Shown: positions 46,469 to 55,220, counted from the first letter of the stretch. The stretch: 64,000 bases of DNA from CAVPJC01 sp963705155 (GCA_963705155.1 CAVPJC010000001.1:62001-126000), one strand, 5' to 3'. Made by a program: numbers and translations. Notes: generated by a model not told the origin, from the letters alone.

Positions 46469-48839
46469 ATGAAGAAATTTTTACCTTTAGCTGCATTGAT
46501 TGTGTTTATCCTGACCATCCTGGGCGCTGGCCTGGGGCTGGCGCTGGTGGTTCGTGCACCTTTCTCCCCGGGCAGCACGTTCTTCCCACTGCAGCACTTT
46601 GCCGAAGAGAAGCGCGGCCTGCTCATATTCAACCAGACCGAGAAAGCTTTATACTATTTTTCTCTGGCCGAGCGCCGCATCACCGACCTGGCCCTGGCAA
46701 GCGGTACACAACGGGAAATTCCCGGGTTGATAGCTCTGGGCGATGCGCTGGATGGCGCTGAAGCAGCCCAGGCAGCCGCTCCGGCAAATGATAGCGATGT
46801 CTTGAAATTGCGCATGTCAGCAATCATCGAACGAACGGAGGCAGTCATGCGCGGGCTCAGCCTGGCGCCACTCGAAGCGCCAGAGACATACGCTCTGGTG
46901 CAAGCCCGGGTGAGTACACTGCGCAGCCTGATGCTAGAAACCAAACTGAGTCAGAACGCGCTGCAAAAGGCCAGAATACTTCTGTTGTTCCCGATGATCG
47001 CCAGCGCCAACGATTTGCCTGCCGGTATCGGCCCTGACTTTATGCTGGATCCCCATACAGTGAGTTTTCCGCCGGGTTCTGCGGGCGCCGAGCACGCATT
47101 TTTCCCCCTGCTGGGCGCACACAGCACCCTGGCCTGCGAGAGCTGCCACGTGAACGGGCAGTTTGCCGGCACCGCCGAGGCCTGCTCGGCCTGCCACAGC
47201 ATGGACAAGCCGGCCAATCACTTCACAGCGGAGTGCAGCAGCGTGCCATAATGCAGTCTCCTGGCAGGACGTAAAATTTGACCACGCCGCCGCCGGGGCG
47301 CGGGATTGCCTGACTTGCCACACCACCGACAAACCTGCCAAACATTACAGCGGGCAATGCTCCGCCTGCCACAACGTTCAGGCCTGGAGACCCGCCAACT
47401 TTAACCATCAGGCGGCCGCGCGCCACCGACTGCCAGAGCTGTCATAACAACAAAAAGCCCGCCAACCACTTCAGCGGGCAGTGCTCCGCCTGTCACAGCA
47501 CCAATGCCTGGAAACCTGCCCGGTTTGATCACACCGGATTGACCGACTGCCAGAGCTGCCATAGCAAGAATAAACCCGCCAACCACTTCAGCGGGCAGTG
47601 TTCCGGCTGTCACGGCACCAATGCCTGGAAACCTGCCGGCATTGACCACACCGGATTGACTGACTGCCAGAGCTGTCATAATAACAAAAAGCCTGCCAAT
47701 CACTTCAGCGGGCAGTGCTCCACCTGTCACAATACACGTGCCTGGAAACCGGCTGGCTTCGACCATACCGGACGAACCGACTGCCAGAGCTGTCACAACC
47801 GCCCCAGCGGGCACTTCAGCGGGCAGTGCTCTACCTGCCATAACACCAACGATTGGGGAAATGCCACCTTCAGCCATGTGGGCCAGACCGACTGCCAGAG
47901 CTGTCACAACCGCCCCAGCGGGCACTTCAGCGGGCAGTGCTCTACCTGCCATAACACCAACGATTGGGGAGATGCCACCTTCAGCCACGTGGGCCAGACC
48001 GACTGCCAGAGCTGCCACAACCGCCCCAGCGGGCACTTCAGCGGGCAGTGCTCCGCCTGCCATAACACCAACGGCTGGGGAGGAGCCACCTTCAGCCATG
48101 TGGGCCAGACCGACTGCCAGAGCTGCCACAACCGCCCCAGCGGGCACTTCAGCGGGCAGTGCTCCGCCTGCCATAACACCAATGGCTGGGGGGAGCCACC
48201 TTCAGCCATGTGGGCCAGACCGACTGCCAGAGCTGCCACAACCGCCCCAGCGGGCACTTCAGCGGGCAGTGTTCCAACTGCCACAACACCAACAGCTGGG
48301 GCAATGCCACCTTCGATCACAGCGGCCAAAACGACTGCCAGAGCTGCCACAACCGCCCTAGCGGGCACTTCAGCGGGCAGTGCTCCAACTGCCACAACAC
48401 CAACGATTGGGCCAACGCAACCTTCGATCACAGCGGTCAAAACGACTGCCAGAGCTGCCACAATCGCCCCAGCGGGCACTTCAGCGGGCAGTGTTCCAAC
48501 TGCCACAACACCAACAACTGGGGCAACGCAACCTTCGATCACAGCGGCCAAAACGACTGCCAGAGCTGCCACAACCGCCCTGGCGGGCATTGGAGCGGGC
48601 AATGCTCACAATGCCATAACACCAACGGCTGGGGCAGCATACATGTCAACGGGCACAGCTTCCCGATGAACCATAAAGGCGCCGATGGTGTCTGCTCGCG
48701 CTGCCACAACAATAACACCCCCAATTACACGTGTTATAACTGCCACAATCGGGGTGAAACGGAAGCCGATCACGCTGAACACAATATTTTCGATATCGCC
48801 AACCGCTGTGCGGAATGCCACCCAGATGGGAATAACTGA
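46469..48839 (+). CDS. 30-heme repeat cytochrome c with DUF5667-like N-terminus (frameshifted)
   Basis: The ATG at 46469 (GGAGGAG upstream) opens a ~790-residue product once shifts near 47240, 47415 and 48193 are repaired. N-terminal helix: LAALIVFILTILGAGLGLAL. Next is a ~160-residue helical domain resembling DUF5667 (APFSPGSTFFPLQHFAEEKR, TEKALYYFSLAERRITDLAL). Then come 30 CxxCH motifs: five before, 22 within 11 tandem di-heme repeats, and three in a C-terminal module (CSRCH, YTCYNCH, CAECH). Each repeat follows the pattern CQSCH..P.GHFSGQCS.CHNT..W....F.H. The likely role is a long heme wire on the cell surface. The shifts are probably sequencing errors in G/C runs of the repeats. Confidence 0.88.
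47428..48640 (+). repeat. Eleven tandem 111-117-bp di-heme coding repeats
   Basis: Units start at about 47428, 47545, 47662, 47779, 47890, 48001, 48112, 48222, 48333, 48444 and 48555. The first three units are longer, with an N-K-K-P-A-N-H variant; later ones carry N-R-P-S-G-H and are exactly 111 bp. Several adjacent units differ at only a few bases, so they expanded recently or are kept alike by recombination. Confidence 0.9.
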
Positions 48840-48986
48840 ACCAGGATAATTTTCCTGCCTGAATCTTTGGCCATCCTCTTGATCTGGGAAGCAACTCACA
48901 CTACAATGATGATGAAGGTCATCACACGGCAGGCTGGATTGCAGAGCCTCCCGCATATTAGAGCTGCCGATTTATAAAAGGTTTCA

Positions 48987-49269
48987 ATGGGTTTAAAAGG
49001 TTTGTTCAAGCAGAAATTCCAAACGCCGGCAGGCGCTGGTCCAGGGTTTTGTTGTGCCTGAATCATCCCGCTGCGTGCAGTGCGGCATCTGTTCCTTTAA
49101 CTGTCCAATCAACATCGATGTGCGCCATCACGCCTGGATGGGTATTCCGGTAAAAGACAGCCACTGCCTGACCTGCGGCGAATGTGTGGCCCGCTGTCCG
49201 CGGGGTGTGCTCCAGTTTGAGCGCACCAACCTGTTCGCAACTGAAATACCGGGCCTGGCAGGAGACTGA
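48987..49269 (+). CDS. 2x[4Fe-4S] ferredoxin-like protein (one frameshift)
   Basis: A ~94-residue protein. The N-terminus (MGLKGLFKQKFQTPAGA) joins, across a shift near 49037, to LVQGFVVPESSRCVQCGICS. Two clusters are coded by CVQCGICSFNCP and CLTCGECVARCP (each CxxCxxCxxxCP). The layout resembles the C-terminal subunit of heterodisulphide-reductase- or Hdr-like membrane modules. It starts 147 bp after the 30-heme cytochrome and ends one base before the oxidoreductase gene, so these are surely co-expressed. Likely role: electron carrier between the FAD enzyme and the membrane cytochrome. Confidence 0.82.
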
Positions 49270-49270
49270 T

Positions 49271-50599
49271 ATGCCGCGCTATGTGATGATCGGGAGCGGC
49301 GTGTCCAGCGTGGCAGCCGCAGAAGCCATCCGCAGCCAGGACCACCGTGCAGAGATTATCATCATCGGCGATGAGACGCACGGTTTTTACTCGCGTCCTG
49401 CCCTGGCTTACTACCTGACCGGCGAGCTTTCCGAACAGCACATTCATCCGCTGCCCGATCAGCACTTCCGCAAACTGAATATCCGTATGCATCACGGGCG
49501 GGTGGTGCGCATCCACCCGGATGCGCATACCGTTCGTCTTCACGATGGCCAGACGCTCAGCTATGACCGTCTGCTGGTGGCAGTGGGCGCCGAAGCCGCC
49601 ATGACCAGGGTGCCTGGCATCGATCTCGAGGGTGTGCTCAAATTAGACAACCTGGACGACGCCCGGCGTATCATCCACGCTGCCCGTAAAGCTAAAACCG
49701 CCGTGGTGGTAGGGGGCGGGATCACCGCATTGGAAATCGTCGAGGGCCTGGTAAAGCGAGCCGTCAAGGTGCATTACTTCCTGCGCGGCGACCGCTACTG
49801 GAGCAATGTGCTGGATGAGATTGAATCGCGCATCATTGAGCACCGCCTGCAAGAAGAAGGTGTGGTCATCCATTATCACACCGAGCTGGCAGAAATCCTG
49901 GAACGCGGCAAGCATGTGGCGGGCGTTCGCACCAAAGATGGTAAGGAGCTACGCTGCGATCTGGTGGGGATTGCAATCGGGATCCGGCCCCGCAAGGAGC
50001 TGGCGCAGTCATCCGGCATCCAGGTGGACCGGGGTGTGCTGGTGAATGAATACCTGCAGACCAGCGCAGTGGATGTGTATGCCGCTGGCGACATTGCCCA
50101 GATATACGACCCCTTCAGCGGCAAATCGGTATTGGATAGTTTGTGGGGACCCGCCCGAGACCAGGGCACAGTTGCAGGTTTGAATATGGCGGGGTTGCCG
50201 ACGCCTTATTACAAGCTTGTCCCCTTCAACGTCACCCGCCTGGCCGGCCTGACCACAACGATCATCGGCACGGTGGGAAGTGGAACAGACGAAGACATGC
50301 TGAGCATAGCCCGGGGAGACAGCGAAACCTGGAGGCAGCTGCCAGATGCAATTGCTGCCCAAAGCCATTCGGATATTCACCGCCTGCGGATTCTGTTGGG
50401 GGAAAACACCATACAGGGTGCGATTGTGATGGGCGATCAAACCCTTTCCCGGCCTCTGCAGCACCTGGTAGCCAAACGGGTCGATATCACAGACATCCGC
50501 CAGGAGCTTTTGCAATCCAACGCACCCCTCGCGGACATCATCGCCGACTTCTGGACAACATGGACGAGTAGCCATGCAACTGCAGCGCAGCAATCGTGA
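49271..50599 (+). CDS. FAD/NAD(P)-dependent oxidoreductase
   Basis: A 442-residue pyridine-nucleotide-disulphide-type reductase of the NirB/rubredoxin-reductase-like group. FAD-binding YVMIGSGVSSVAAAEAIRSQ, the ATG-like motif LLVAVGAEAAMTRVPG, NAD(P)-binding AVVVGGGITALEIVEGLVKR, and the second FAD motif DVYAAGDIAQIYDPF. There is no redox-active CxxC, so it is not a disulphide reductase; it should pass electrons from NAD(P)H to a partner such as the ferredoxin next door. GGAGACTGAT just upstream gives the ribosome-binding site. It overlaps the cytochrome-b-like gene by 26 bp. Confidence 0.9.
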   Translation: MPRYVMIGSGVSSVAAAEAIRSQDHRAEIIIIGDETHGFYSRPALAYYLTGELSEQHIHPLPDQHFRKLNIRMHHGRVVRIHPDAHTVRLHDGQTLSYDRLLVAVGAEAAMTRVPGIDLEGVLKLDNLDDARRIIHAARKAKTAVVVGGGITALEIVEGLVKRAVKVHYFLRGDRYWSNVLDEIESRIIEHRLQEEGVVIHYHTELAEILERGKHVAGVRTKDGKELRCDLVGIAIGIRPRKELAQSSGIQVDRGVLVNEYLQTSAVDVYAAGDIAQIYDPFSGKSVLDSLWGPARDQGTVAGLNMAGLPTPYYKLVPFNVTRLAGLTTTIIGTVGSGTDEDMLSIARGDSETWRQLPDAIAAQSHSDIHRLRILLGENTIQGAIVMGDQTLSRPLQHLVAKRVDITDIRQELLQSNAPLADIIADFWTTWTSSHATAAQQS

Positions 50600-51401
50600 G
50601 CTCTGGTTATCTTTTACAGCCATTGTACTGATCAGTATTGCGTACATTTTTGTCGTTACCTGGATCAATGGCATCCCACATGCCAGTGATTTTTTCGGGC
50701 ACAGCATCGGTATCCTGGGTTTCATCTTGATGTTGATGACCGAGGTGCTGTACACCTTGCGCAAACGCAGTCGCAGTGCCCGCTGGGGGCGTATGTCTGC
50801 CTGGCTGGATTTTCACATCTTCACCGGTCTGGTAGGGCCATTTATGGTCCTGCTGCATTCCTCCTGGAAATTCAATGGCCTGGCCGGGGTGGTGACCCTG
50901 CTGACCGCCATCGTGGTAGCCAGCGGGTTCATCGGACGGTATATTTATACGGCAGTTCCGCGCACCGCAGATGGGGTTGAGATTGAGGCCGCTGCGCTGG
51001 AAAACCAGATGAAAACGCTGGATGCTGAGCTGCAGCGCTGGCTGGCAGGGCAGCAGAACCTCCCTGCACGTACACTGGCCCAAAACCTGGCAGGGCTGCC
51101 CCAACGATCCGGGGGGTCCCTGCGGGTATTGTTGGGGCGCTCCTTTTCAGAGTGGGGTTACCGCCTGAAGTGGTGGTCTGAGAGCAGCCGCATGGACGCC
51201 AGAACCCGCACCCAACTGGAACAGTTGGAAAGGGTGCTGCGCCGCCGCAGGCTGCTCAACAGCCAGATCCAGTCATTGGCGATGGCCCGCCGCCTGCTGG
51301 CATTGTGGCATGCCGTGCATATCCCGATCGGTATGGCCCTGTTTACAGCGGCTTTCATTCACATCATCGCCGCCATTTATTACGCTACACTCCTCCGTTA
51401 A
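50574..51401 (+). CDS. Cytochrome-b-like membrane protein
   Basis: A 275-residue protein with about five membrane helices and a long cytoplasmic helical loop. Helices: LWLSFTAIVLISIAYIFVVT, FFGHSIGILGFILMLMTEVL, FHIFTGLVGPFMVLLHSSWK, GVVTLLTAIVVASGFIGRYI and a last one after the loop (LWHAVHIPIGMALFTAAFIH). His residues (FH-IFTG, LLH-SSW, WHAVH, FIH) are spaced like b-heme ligands. It lies between the FAD enzyme (26-bp overlap) and the second 18-heme cytochrome. It probably accepts electrons on the inner face, directly or through menaquinone, and passes them to periplasmic-side hemes. The exact family name is uncertain. Confidence 0.78.
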   Translation: MQLQRSNRELWLSFTAIVLISIAYIFVVTWINGIPHASDFFGHSIGILGFILMLMTEVLYTLRKRSRSARWGRMSAWLDFHIFTGLVGPFMVLLHSSWKFNGLAGVVTLLTAIVVASGFIGRYIYTAVPRTADGVEIEAAALENQMKTLDAELQRWLAGQQNLPARTLAQNLAGLPQRSGGSLRVLLGRSFSEWGYRLKWWSESSRMDARTRTQLEQLERVLRRRRLLNSQIQSLAMARRLLALWHAVHIPIGMALFTAAFIHIIAAIYYATLLR

Positions 51402-51438
51402 AAAAATGACCATGTAAGGTTGGGTGGGGATCGCAAGC

Positions 51439-52890
51439 ATGCAAACCAAACAGCTCGGCTGCCTCTCAGGTACCGGAATCATCTCAGGATGGCTCACGCT
51501 GATGATCCTGGGCGGGGTGTGGCTGCTCAATGGCGGGGTCATGTTCAGTCCCGGCCCACTGAATGCCCGGGCCGGGTCTCAGGCGCTTGGGGGGGTGTTT
51601 TCGCACGCCGAAACGAACGGGCGCTGCTCGGCCTGCCACACTGCCATCTGGGAACGCGCCAGCATGGCAGATCGCTGCCTGGTCTGTCACCTCAACCTGC
51701 TGCAAGATGGTCAGGATTTTCACAGCGTGATGCTGGCCCAGGGCCAGGAAGTTTCTTGTCTGCACTGCCACACCGATCATCGCGGCGCCGATTTCTCGCT
51801 GACCTTGGCGGACATGGAGCAATTCCCGCATTTGGATGCTGCCGGGTTCTCGCTCCAGGCACACCAGGTAAATCCCGGCGGCTCGGCGTTTACCTGTGCC
51901 GACTGCCACGGAGATGAGATTGCCCACTTTGAGCTGGCTGCCTGTGGAGAATGTCACGGCAGGCTGGATAAGGCACGCACAGACGCCCACCGGACGGCCT
52001 TTGGAAATGGCTGCCTGGATTGTCACGATGGCAAAGAAACCATCGGCAAGAAATTTGACCACAACCAGACAGGCTTCCAACTGGCGGGGGTGCATGCCGG
52101 CGCTGGCTGCGCCGCGTGCCACGCAGGCGCACGCAGCCTGGCAGATTTGCGTGACACTTCTCAGGATTGTTATGCCTGCCATGCCAAAGACGATGAGCAT
52201 AACGGGCAGTTCGGAACCCGGTGCGCTGCCTGTCATAACCCCGAAGATTGGGAACAGGTAGCCTTTGACCATGCGGCTTCTGCCTTCCCTCTGACGGGCA
52301 AACACCAGAACGCCGATTGCGAAACCTGCCACCAGGACGGCATATTCAAAGGGACTCCACAAGACTGTGCTTCCTGCCACAGTCAGGATGACAAACACAA
52401 CGGTCAGTTCGGGCCGGACTGCGCCGCCTGCCACACCACCACCGGCTGGGAAGCAGCCTCCTTTGACCATACATTAGCGTCATTTGCGCTGACGGGCGCG
52501 CACATCCAGGTGGAGTGCGCTCAATGCCATACCAACCAGGTATTCCAGGGCACCCCGACCGCCTGTTCCGCATGCCATGCTGACCCGGAATACCACCGTG
52601 ACCTGTTTGGCAGCAACTGCGAAAACTGCCACAACACCGGCGCGTGGGTCCCCGCAGCTTACGATGAACCCCACCGCTTCCCAATCAACCACGGGGATAG
52701 CAGAAATTCATGCCAGGTGTGCCACCCCACGATGCTTTCGGCCTACACCTGCTATGGTTGTCACGAGCACACCCAGGCCAACATCGCCGGCGAACACCGC
52801 GAAGAAGGCATTTCTGACTTCAACGACTGTGTGCGCTGCCACGCAACCGGTCAAAAAGAGGAAGGGGAAGGCGGCGGTGGCGACGACTAA
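51439..52890 (+). CDS. 18-heme c-type cytochrome, paralogue 2
   Basis: A 483-residue cytochrome, intact. The anchor helix (GWLTLMILGGVWLLNGGVMF) is followed by SPGPL, like paralogue 1. Eighteen CxxCH motifs: CSACH, CLVCH, CLHCH, CADCH, CGECH, CLDCH, CAACH, CYACH, CAACH, CETCH, CASCH, CAACH, CAQCH, CSACH, CENCH, CQVCH, CYGCH and CVRCH. Repeated blocks such as CHSQDDKHNGQFGPDCAACH show internal duplication. The C-terminal module (YTCYGCHEHTQ...CVRCHATG) matches paralogue 1 and the 30-heme protein. The tail is acidic/Gly-rich. An in-frame GTG five codons upstream (51424) is an alternative start. Likely partner of the membrane cytochrome b just upstream. Confidence 0.93.
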   Translation: MQTKQLGCLSGTGIISGWLTLMILGGVWLLNGGVMFSPGPLNARAGSQALGGVFSHAETNGRCSACHTAIWERASMADRCLVCHLNLLQDGQDFHSVMLAQGQEVSCLHCHTDHRGADFSLTLADMEQFPHLDAAGFSLQAHQVNPGGSAFTCADCHGDEIAHFELAACGECHGRLDKARTDAHRTAFGNGCLDCHDGKETIGKKFDHNQTGFQLAGVHAGAGCAACHAGARSLADLRDTSQDCYACHAKDDEHNGQFGTRCAACHNPEDWEQVAFDHAASAFPLTGKHQNADCETCHQDGIFKGTPQDCASCHSQDDKHNGQFGPDCAACHTTTGWEAASFDHTLASFALTGAHIQVECAQCHTNQVFQGTPTACSACHADPEYHRDLFGSNCENCHNTGAWVPAAYDEPHRFPINHGDSRNSCQVCHPTMLSAYTCYGCHEHTQANIAGEHREEGISDFNDCVRCHATGQKEEGEGGGGDD

Positions 52891-54211
52891 ATTATCGCTC
52901 CTCGCCCTGGCGGCTGTTCTCGCTGCGGCTTATATCCTCAATCTGACTGCTGGCCAGGCGCGCTCCGTCGCTGATGATGAAAACCGTTATTTTCCTTACA
53001 TCGCCAGGCACTGGCCTCCCCCAACCGCTACCCCATCACCCGGACGGCTGCTTATCTCAGAGGTGATGTATGACCCGATTGGCAGGGAGCCCCAGGGCGA
53101 ATGGATCGAGATCTTTAACGGCGGTGATCTGCCGTTGACGATCAATAACTACAAGATTGGCGACGCGGTGGCATCACGCCAGGGCGAAGGCATGTTCCGC
53201 TTACCAGATAATCTCACCTTGCAGGCTGGAGAGGCGCGTGTGGTGGCGAACTACGCCCTCGAATTTGAGCTGGTTTACGGTTTCTCACCGGATTATGAGC
53301 TGGGCAAGTCCACTTCACGGGTGACTACCCTGCGCAAATATCTGGCCTGGTCAGACGAGGCCATCGTGCTTTCAAACAGCGGCGATGAAGTGATCCTGCT
53401 GAACGAAAACGATCAGATCGTAGATGGCGTGAGCTGGGGCAGCTCCAACGTAATTTTCTACCCGCCAGCCATGGATGTGCACGAAGGCAGTTCGCTGGAG
53501 CGCTACCCCGGGAACCGGGACAGCAACGCCGCCTCCGACTGGCGCGAACAGACCGTTCCTTCGCCCCGCCTGGTCATCATCCCCCCACCTACACCCACTC
53601 CCACACGTACACCCCTCCCCACACGCACCCCGACACTCACCCCCACGCCGACGATAACCCTCACGCCCACCAACACGCCCACCAAAACACCCCTGCCGGC
53701 GCTCGTCATCAATGAATTCCAGGCCGACCCGCACCCCAGCCTGGGGGATGCCAACGGCGATGGGCTGGTGAGCCTTCTTGGAGACGAGTTCATTGAAATC
53801 GTGAATATCACCGGGGCGGCGGCAGACCTGAGCGGCTGGCAGATCAGGAATATTATTGGCGTTCGCCACATTTTTTCGCCGGGCACCCACCTGGCAAATG
53901 GCTGCGGCGTGGTCGTCTTCGGCGGGGGTACGCCGGCTGGCGATTTCGGCCACATGCTGGTCCAAACCGCTTCCAGCGGGTCGCTCGAGCTGATCAACCG
54001 CGCCGATACCATCCAGCTCCTGGACGCCGCTGGGAACAACGTGGCTACAGTGAGCTATGGTGCGGAGGGCGAAGAAGACCAATCCCTGACCCGCCTGCCG
54101 GATTTGACCGGGGAAACCTGGGTTCTGCACAGCCAGGCCGCCGGTTCGGGAGGCGCATTGTACTCGCCGGGCACGCAGGTTACTGGTGATTACTTTACCG
54201 GTTGCCCGTAA
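52877..54211 (+). CDS. Secreted protein with two lamin-tail domains
   Basis: A 444-residue exported protein starting at a GTG that overlaps the preceding cytochrome gene by 14 bp. Signal: LSLLALAAVLAAAYILNLTA followed by GQA. LTD domain 1 (LLISEVMYDPIGREPQGEWI, EIFNGGDLPLTINNYKIGD, LAWSDEAIVLSNSGDEVILL) and LTD domain 2 (LVINEFQADPHPSLGDANGD, FIEIVNITGAAADLSGWQIR) are separated by a Thr/Pro spacer of ~45 residues. Lamin-tail domains in bacteria serve as adhesive or DNA/protein-binding modules on the surface. Co-expression with the cytochromes suggests a scaffold or attachment function for the heme proteins, but this is inference. Confidence 0.85.
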   Translation: MATTKLSLLALAAVLAAAYILNLTAGQARSVADDENRYFPYIARHWPPPTATPSPGRLLISEVMYDPIGREPQGEWIEIFNGGDLPLTINNYKIGDAVASRQGEGMFRLPDNLTLQAGEARVVANYALEFELVYGFSPDYELGKSTSRVTTLRKYLAWSDEAIVLSNSGDEVILLNENDQIVDGVSWGSSNVIFYPPAMDVHEGSSLERYPGNRDSNAASDWREQTVPSPRLVIIPPPTPTPTRTPLPTRTPTLTPTPTITLTPTNTPTKTPLPALVINEFQADPHPSLGDANGDGLVSLLGDEFIEIVNITGAAADLSGWQIRNIIGVRHIFSPGTHLANGCGVVVFGGGTPAGDFGHMLVQTASSGSLELINRADTIQLLDAAGNNVATVSYGAEGEEDQSLTRLPDLTGETWVLHSQAAGSGGALYSPGTQVTGDYFTGCP

Positions 54212-54264
54212 TTCGCTCGCCACGCAAGGTGGGCCTCGCGCCCTGTCTGGCGATGATAGCCATT

Positions 54265-54299
54265 AAAACAAAACCAGCAGGAGGCGGCCTCCTGCTGGT
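54265..54299 (-). terminator. Terminator of lexA
   Basis: On the minus strand an 11-bp perfect stem CCAGCAGGAGG / CCTCCTGCTGG with a 3-base loop is followed by TTTTGTTTT. Confidence 0.85.
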
Positions 54300-54333
54300 G
54301 GTAAATCACACTGGTACCGATAGCGAAATTCGA

Positions 54334-55074
54334 TCAGGAAGGCAGCCCGCCAACCTGGCGAATGACCATCACCACCTTGCCCTGGATCTGAACGGTGGCA
54401 GGATCTTCAATATAGATCGGCAGCATGGTCGGGTTGGCTGGCTGCAGCCGGACACGCCCGTTTTCCAGGTAGAAGTACTTCAGCGTGGTTTCATCGCGGT
54501 CGTTCAGCCAGACTGCCACCATTTCTCCATTGCGAGCCTCACGGGCAGGTTTCATGATGACAATGTCGCCATCGTTGACCATGGCGTCGATCATCAAATC
54601 ACCCTGAACTTCAAGGGCAAACAGATCTTTATCGCCTTTTTCGCGGCCGGGGAGCAGGCTGCTGGCGACATCCACCATGCTGTCTGCATCATAATAAGAG
54701 AAGTCCGAAGAAGGCACAGGCAGCGGCAGACCGGCAGCGATGCGCCCGAGCACCGGGATACGCAGCAGCTCATCCATCACTTGGGTCACAGCCTGGGCCG
54801 ATTGCTTGACCGCGGCAGCCGCTCCGGCGGTGAGCTCGCCCAGGGGTTTCATCAGGCGGATGCCGCGCGAGACGCGCCCATCGCGCTCGATATAGCCCAA
54901 TTCTTCCAACTGGTTGAGATAGTAATTGACCACCGAAGTGGATGAAATGTTCGTCTTCTCGCAGATTTCGCGGATCGAAGGCGGGTAACCGTTCTGGTTT
55001 TGAAATCGTTCCACCGCTTCAAGAATGCGTTTCTGCCGCTCGGTTAAGCCTTTTGCACGGTGCCTGGCCATCAT
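54334..55074 (-). CDS. lexA: LexA-type SOS repressor with Ser-to-Leu at the catalytic position
   Basis: A 246-residue LexA. The winged helix has LTERQKRILEAVERFQNQNG, PPSIREICEKTNISSTSVVN and GYIERDGRVSRGIRLM. The Ala-Gly self-cleavage site is LGRIAAGLPLPVP. The protease core keeps the Lys (DETTLKYFYLENGR), but the serine motif reads VQGDLMIDAM instead of VxGDSM. The codon is TTG where TCG would give Ser, one base away. If real, the repressor could bind DNA but not cleave itself. GGAG eight bases upstream supports the ATG at 55074; an earlier ATG at 55143 has no site. Its promoter contains an SOS box, so it represses itself. Confidence 0.9.
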   Translation of the reverse strand: MMARHRAKGLTERQKRILEAVERFQNQNGYPPSIREICEKTNISSTSVVNYYLNQLEELGYIERDGRVSRGIRLMKPLGELTAGAAAAVKQSAQAVTQVMDELLRIPVLGRIAAGLPLPVPSSDFSYYDADSMVDVASSLLPGREKGDKDLFALEVQGDLMIDAMVNDGDIVIMKPAREARNGEMVAVWLNDRDETTLKYFYLENGRVRLQPANPTMLPIYIEDPATVQIQGKVVMVIRQVGGLPS

Positions 55075-55157
55075 AGCAATCTCTCCTTTGTTCCACAACC
55101 GCCTGTGGGCAGTTGTGTTAACAGCTTCCGATAACTCGTTCATTTGTGCTAAGAATA

Positions 55158-55186
55158 AATATAACCGAACATTCGTTCTGTGTCAA
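55158..55186 (-). promoter_or_regulatory. lexA promoter
   Basis: On the minus strand: TTGACA (55181-55186), 17-bp spacer, TATATT (55158-55163). The spacer holds the SOS box. The leader is about 77 bases. Confidence 0.82.
55166..55179. promoter_or_regulatory. SOS (LexA) box
   Basis: CGAACATTCGTTCT fits the Gram-positive type SOS box CGAAC-N4-GTTCG at all but the last base. It lies between the -35 and -10 of lexA, so bound LexA would block polymerase. Confidence 0.82.
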
Positions 55187-55220
55187 GAGGAAAATGGTGG
55201 AAATTTTTCACGAGTTAAGC

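Noticed and set aside
47401..48602. Minus-strand repetitive frames opposite the cytochrome repeats
   Set aside because: They are Ala/Val-rich shadows of the tandem heme repeats without start signals.
47428..48640. CRISPR array
   Set aside because: The repeats are long coding units in direct succession with conserved CxxCH motifs and no variable spacers.
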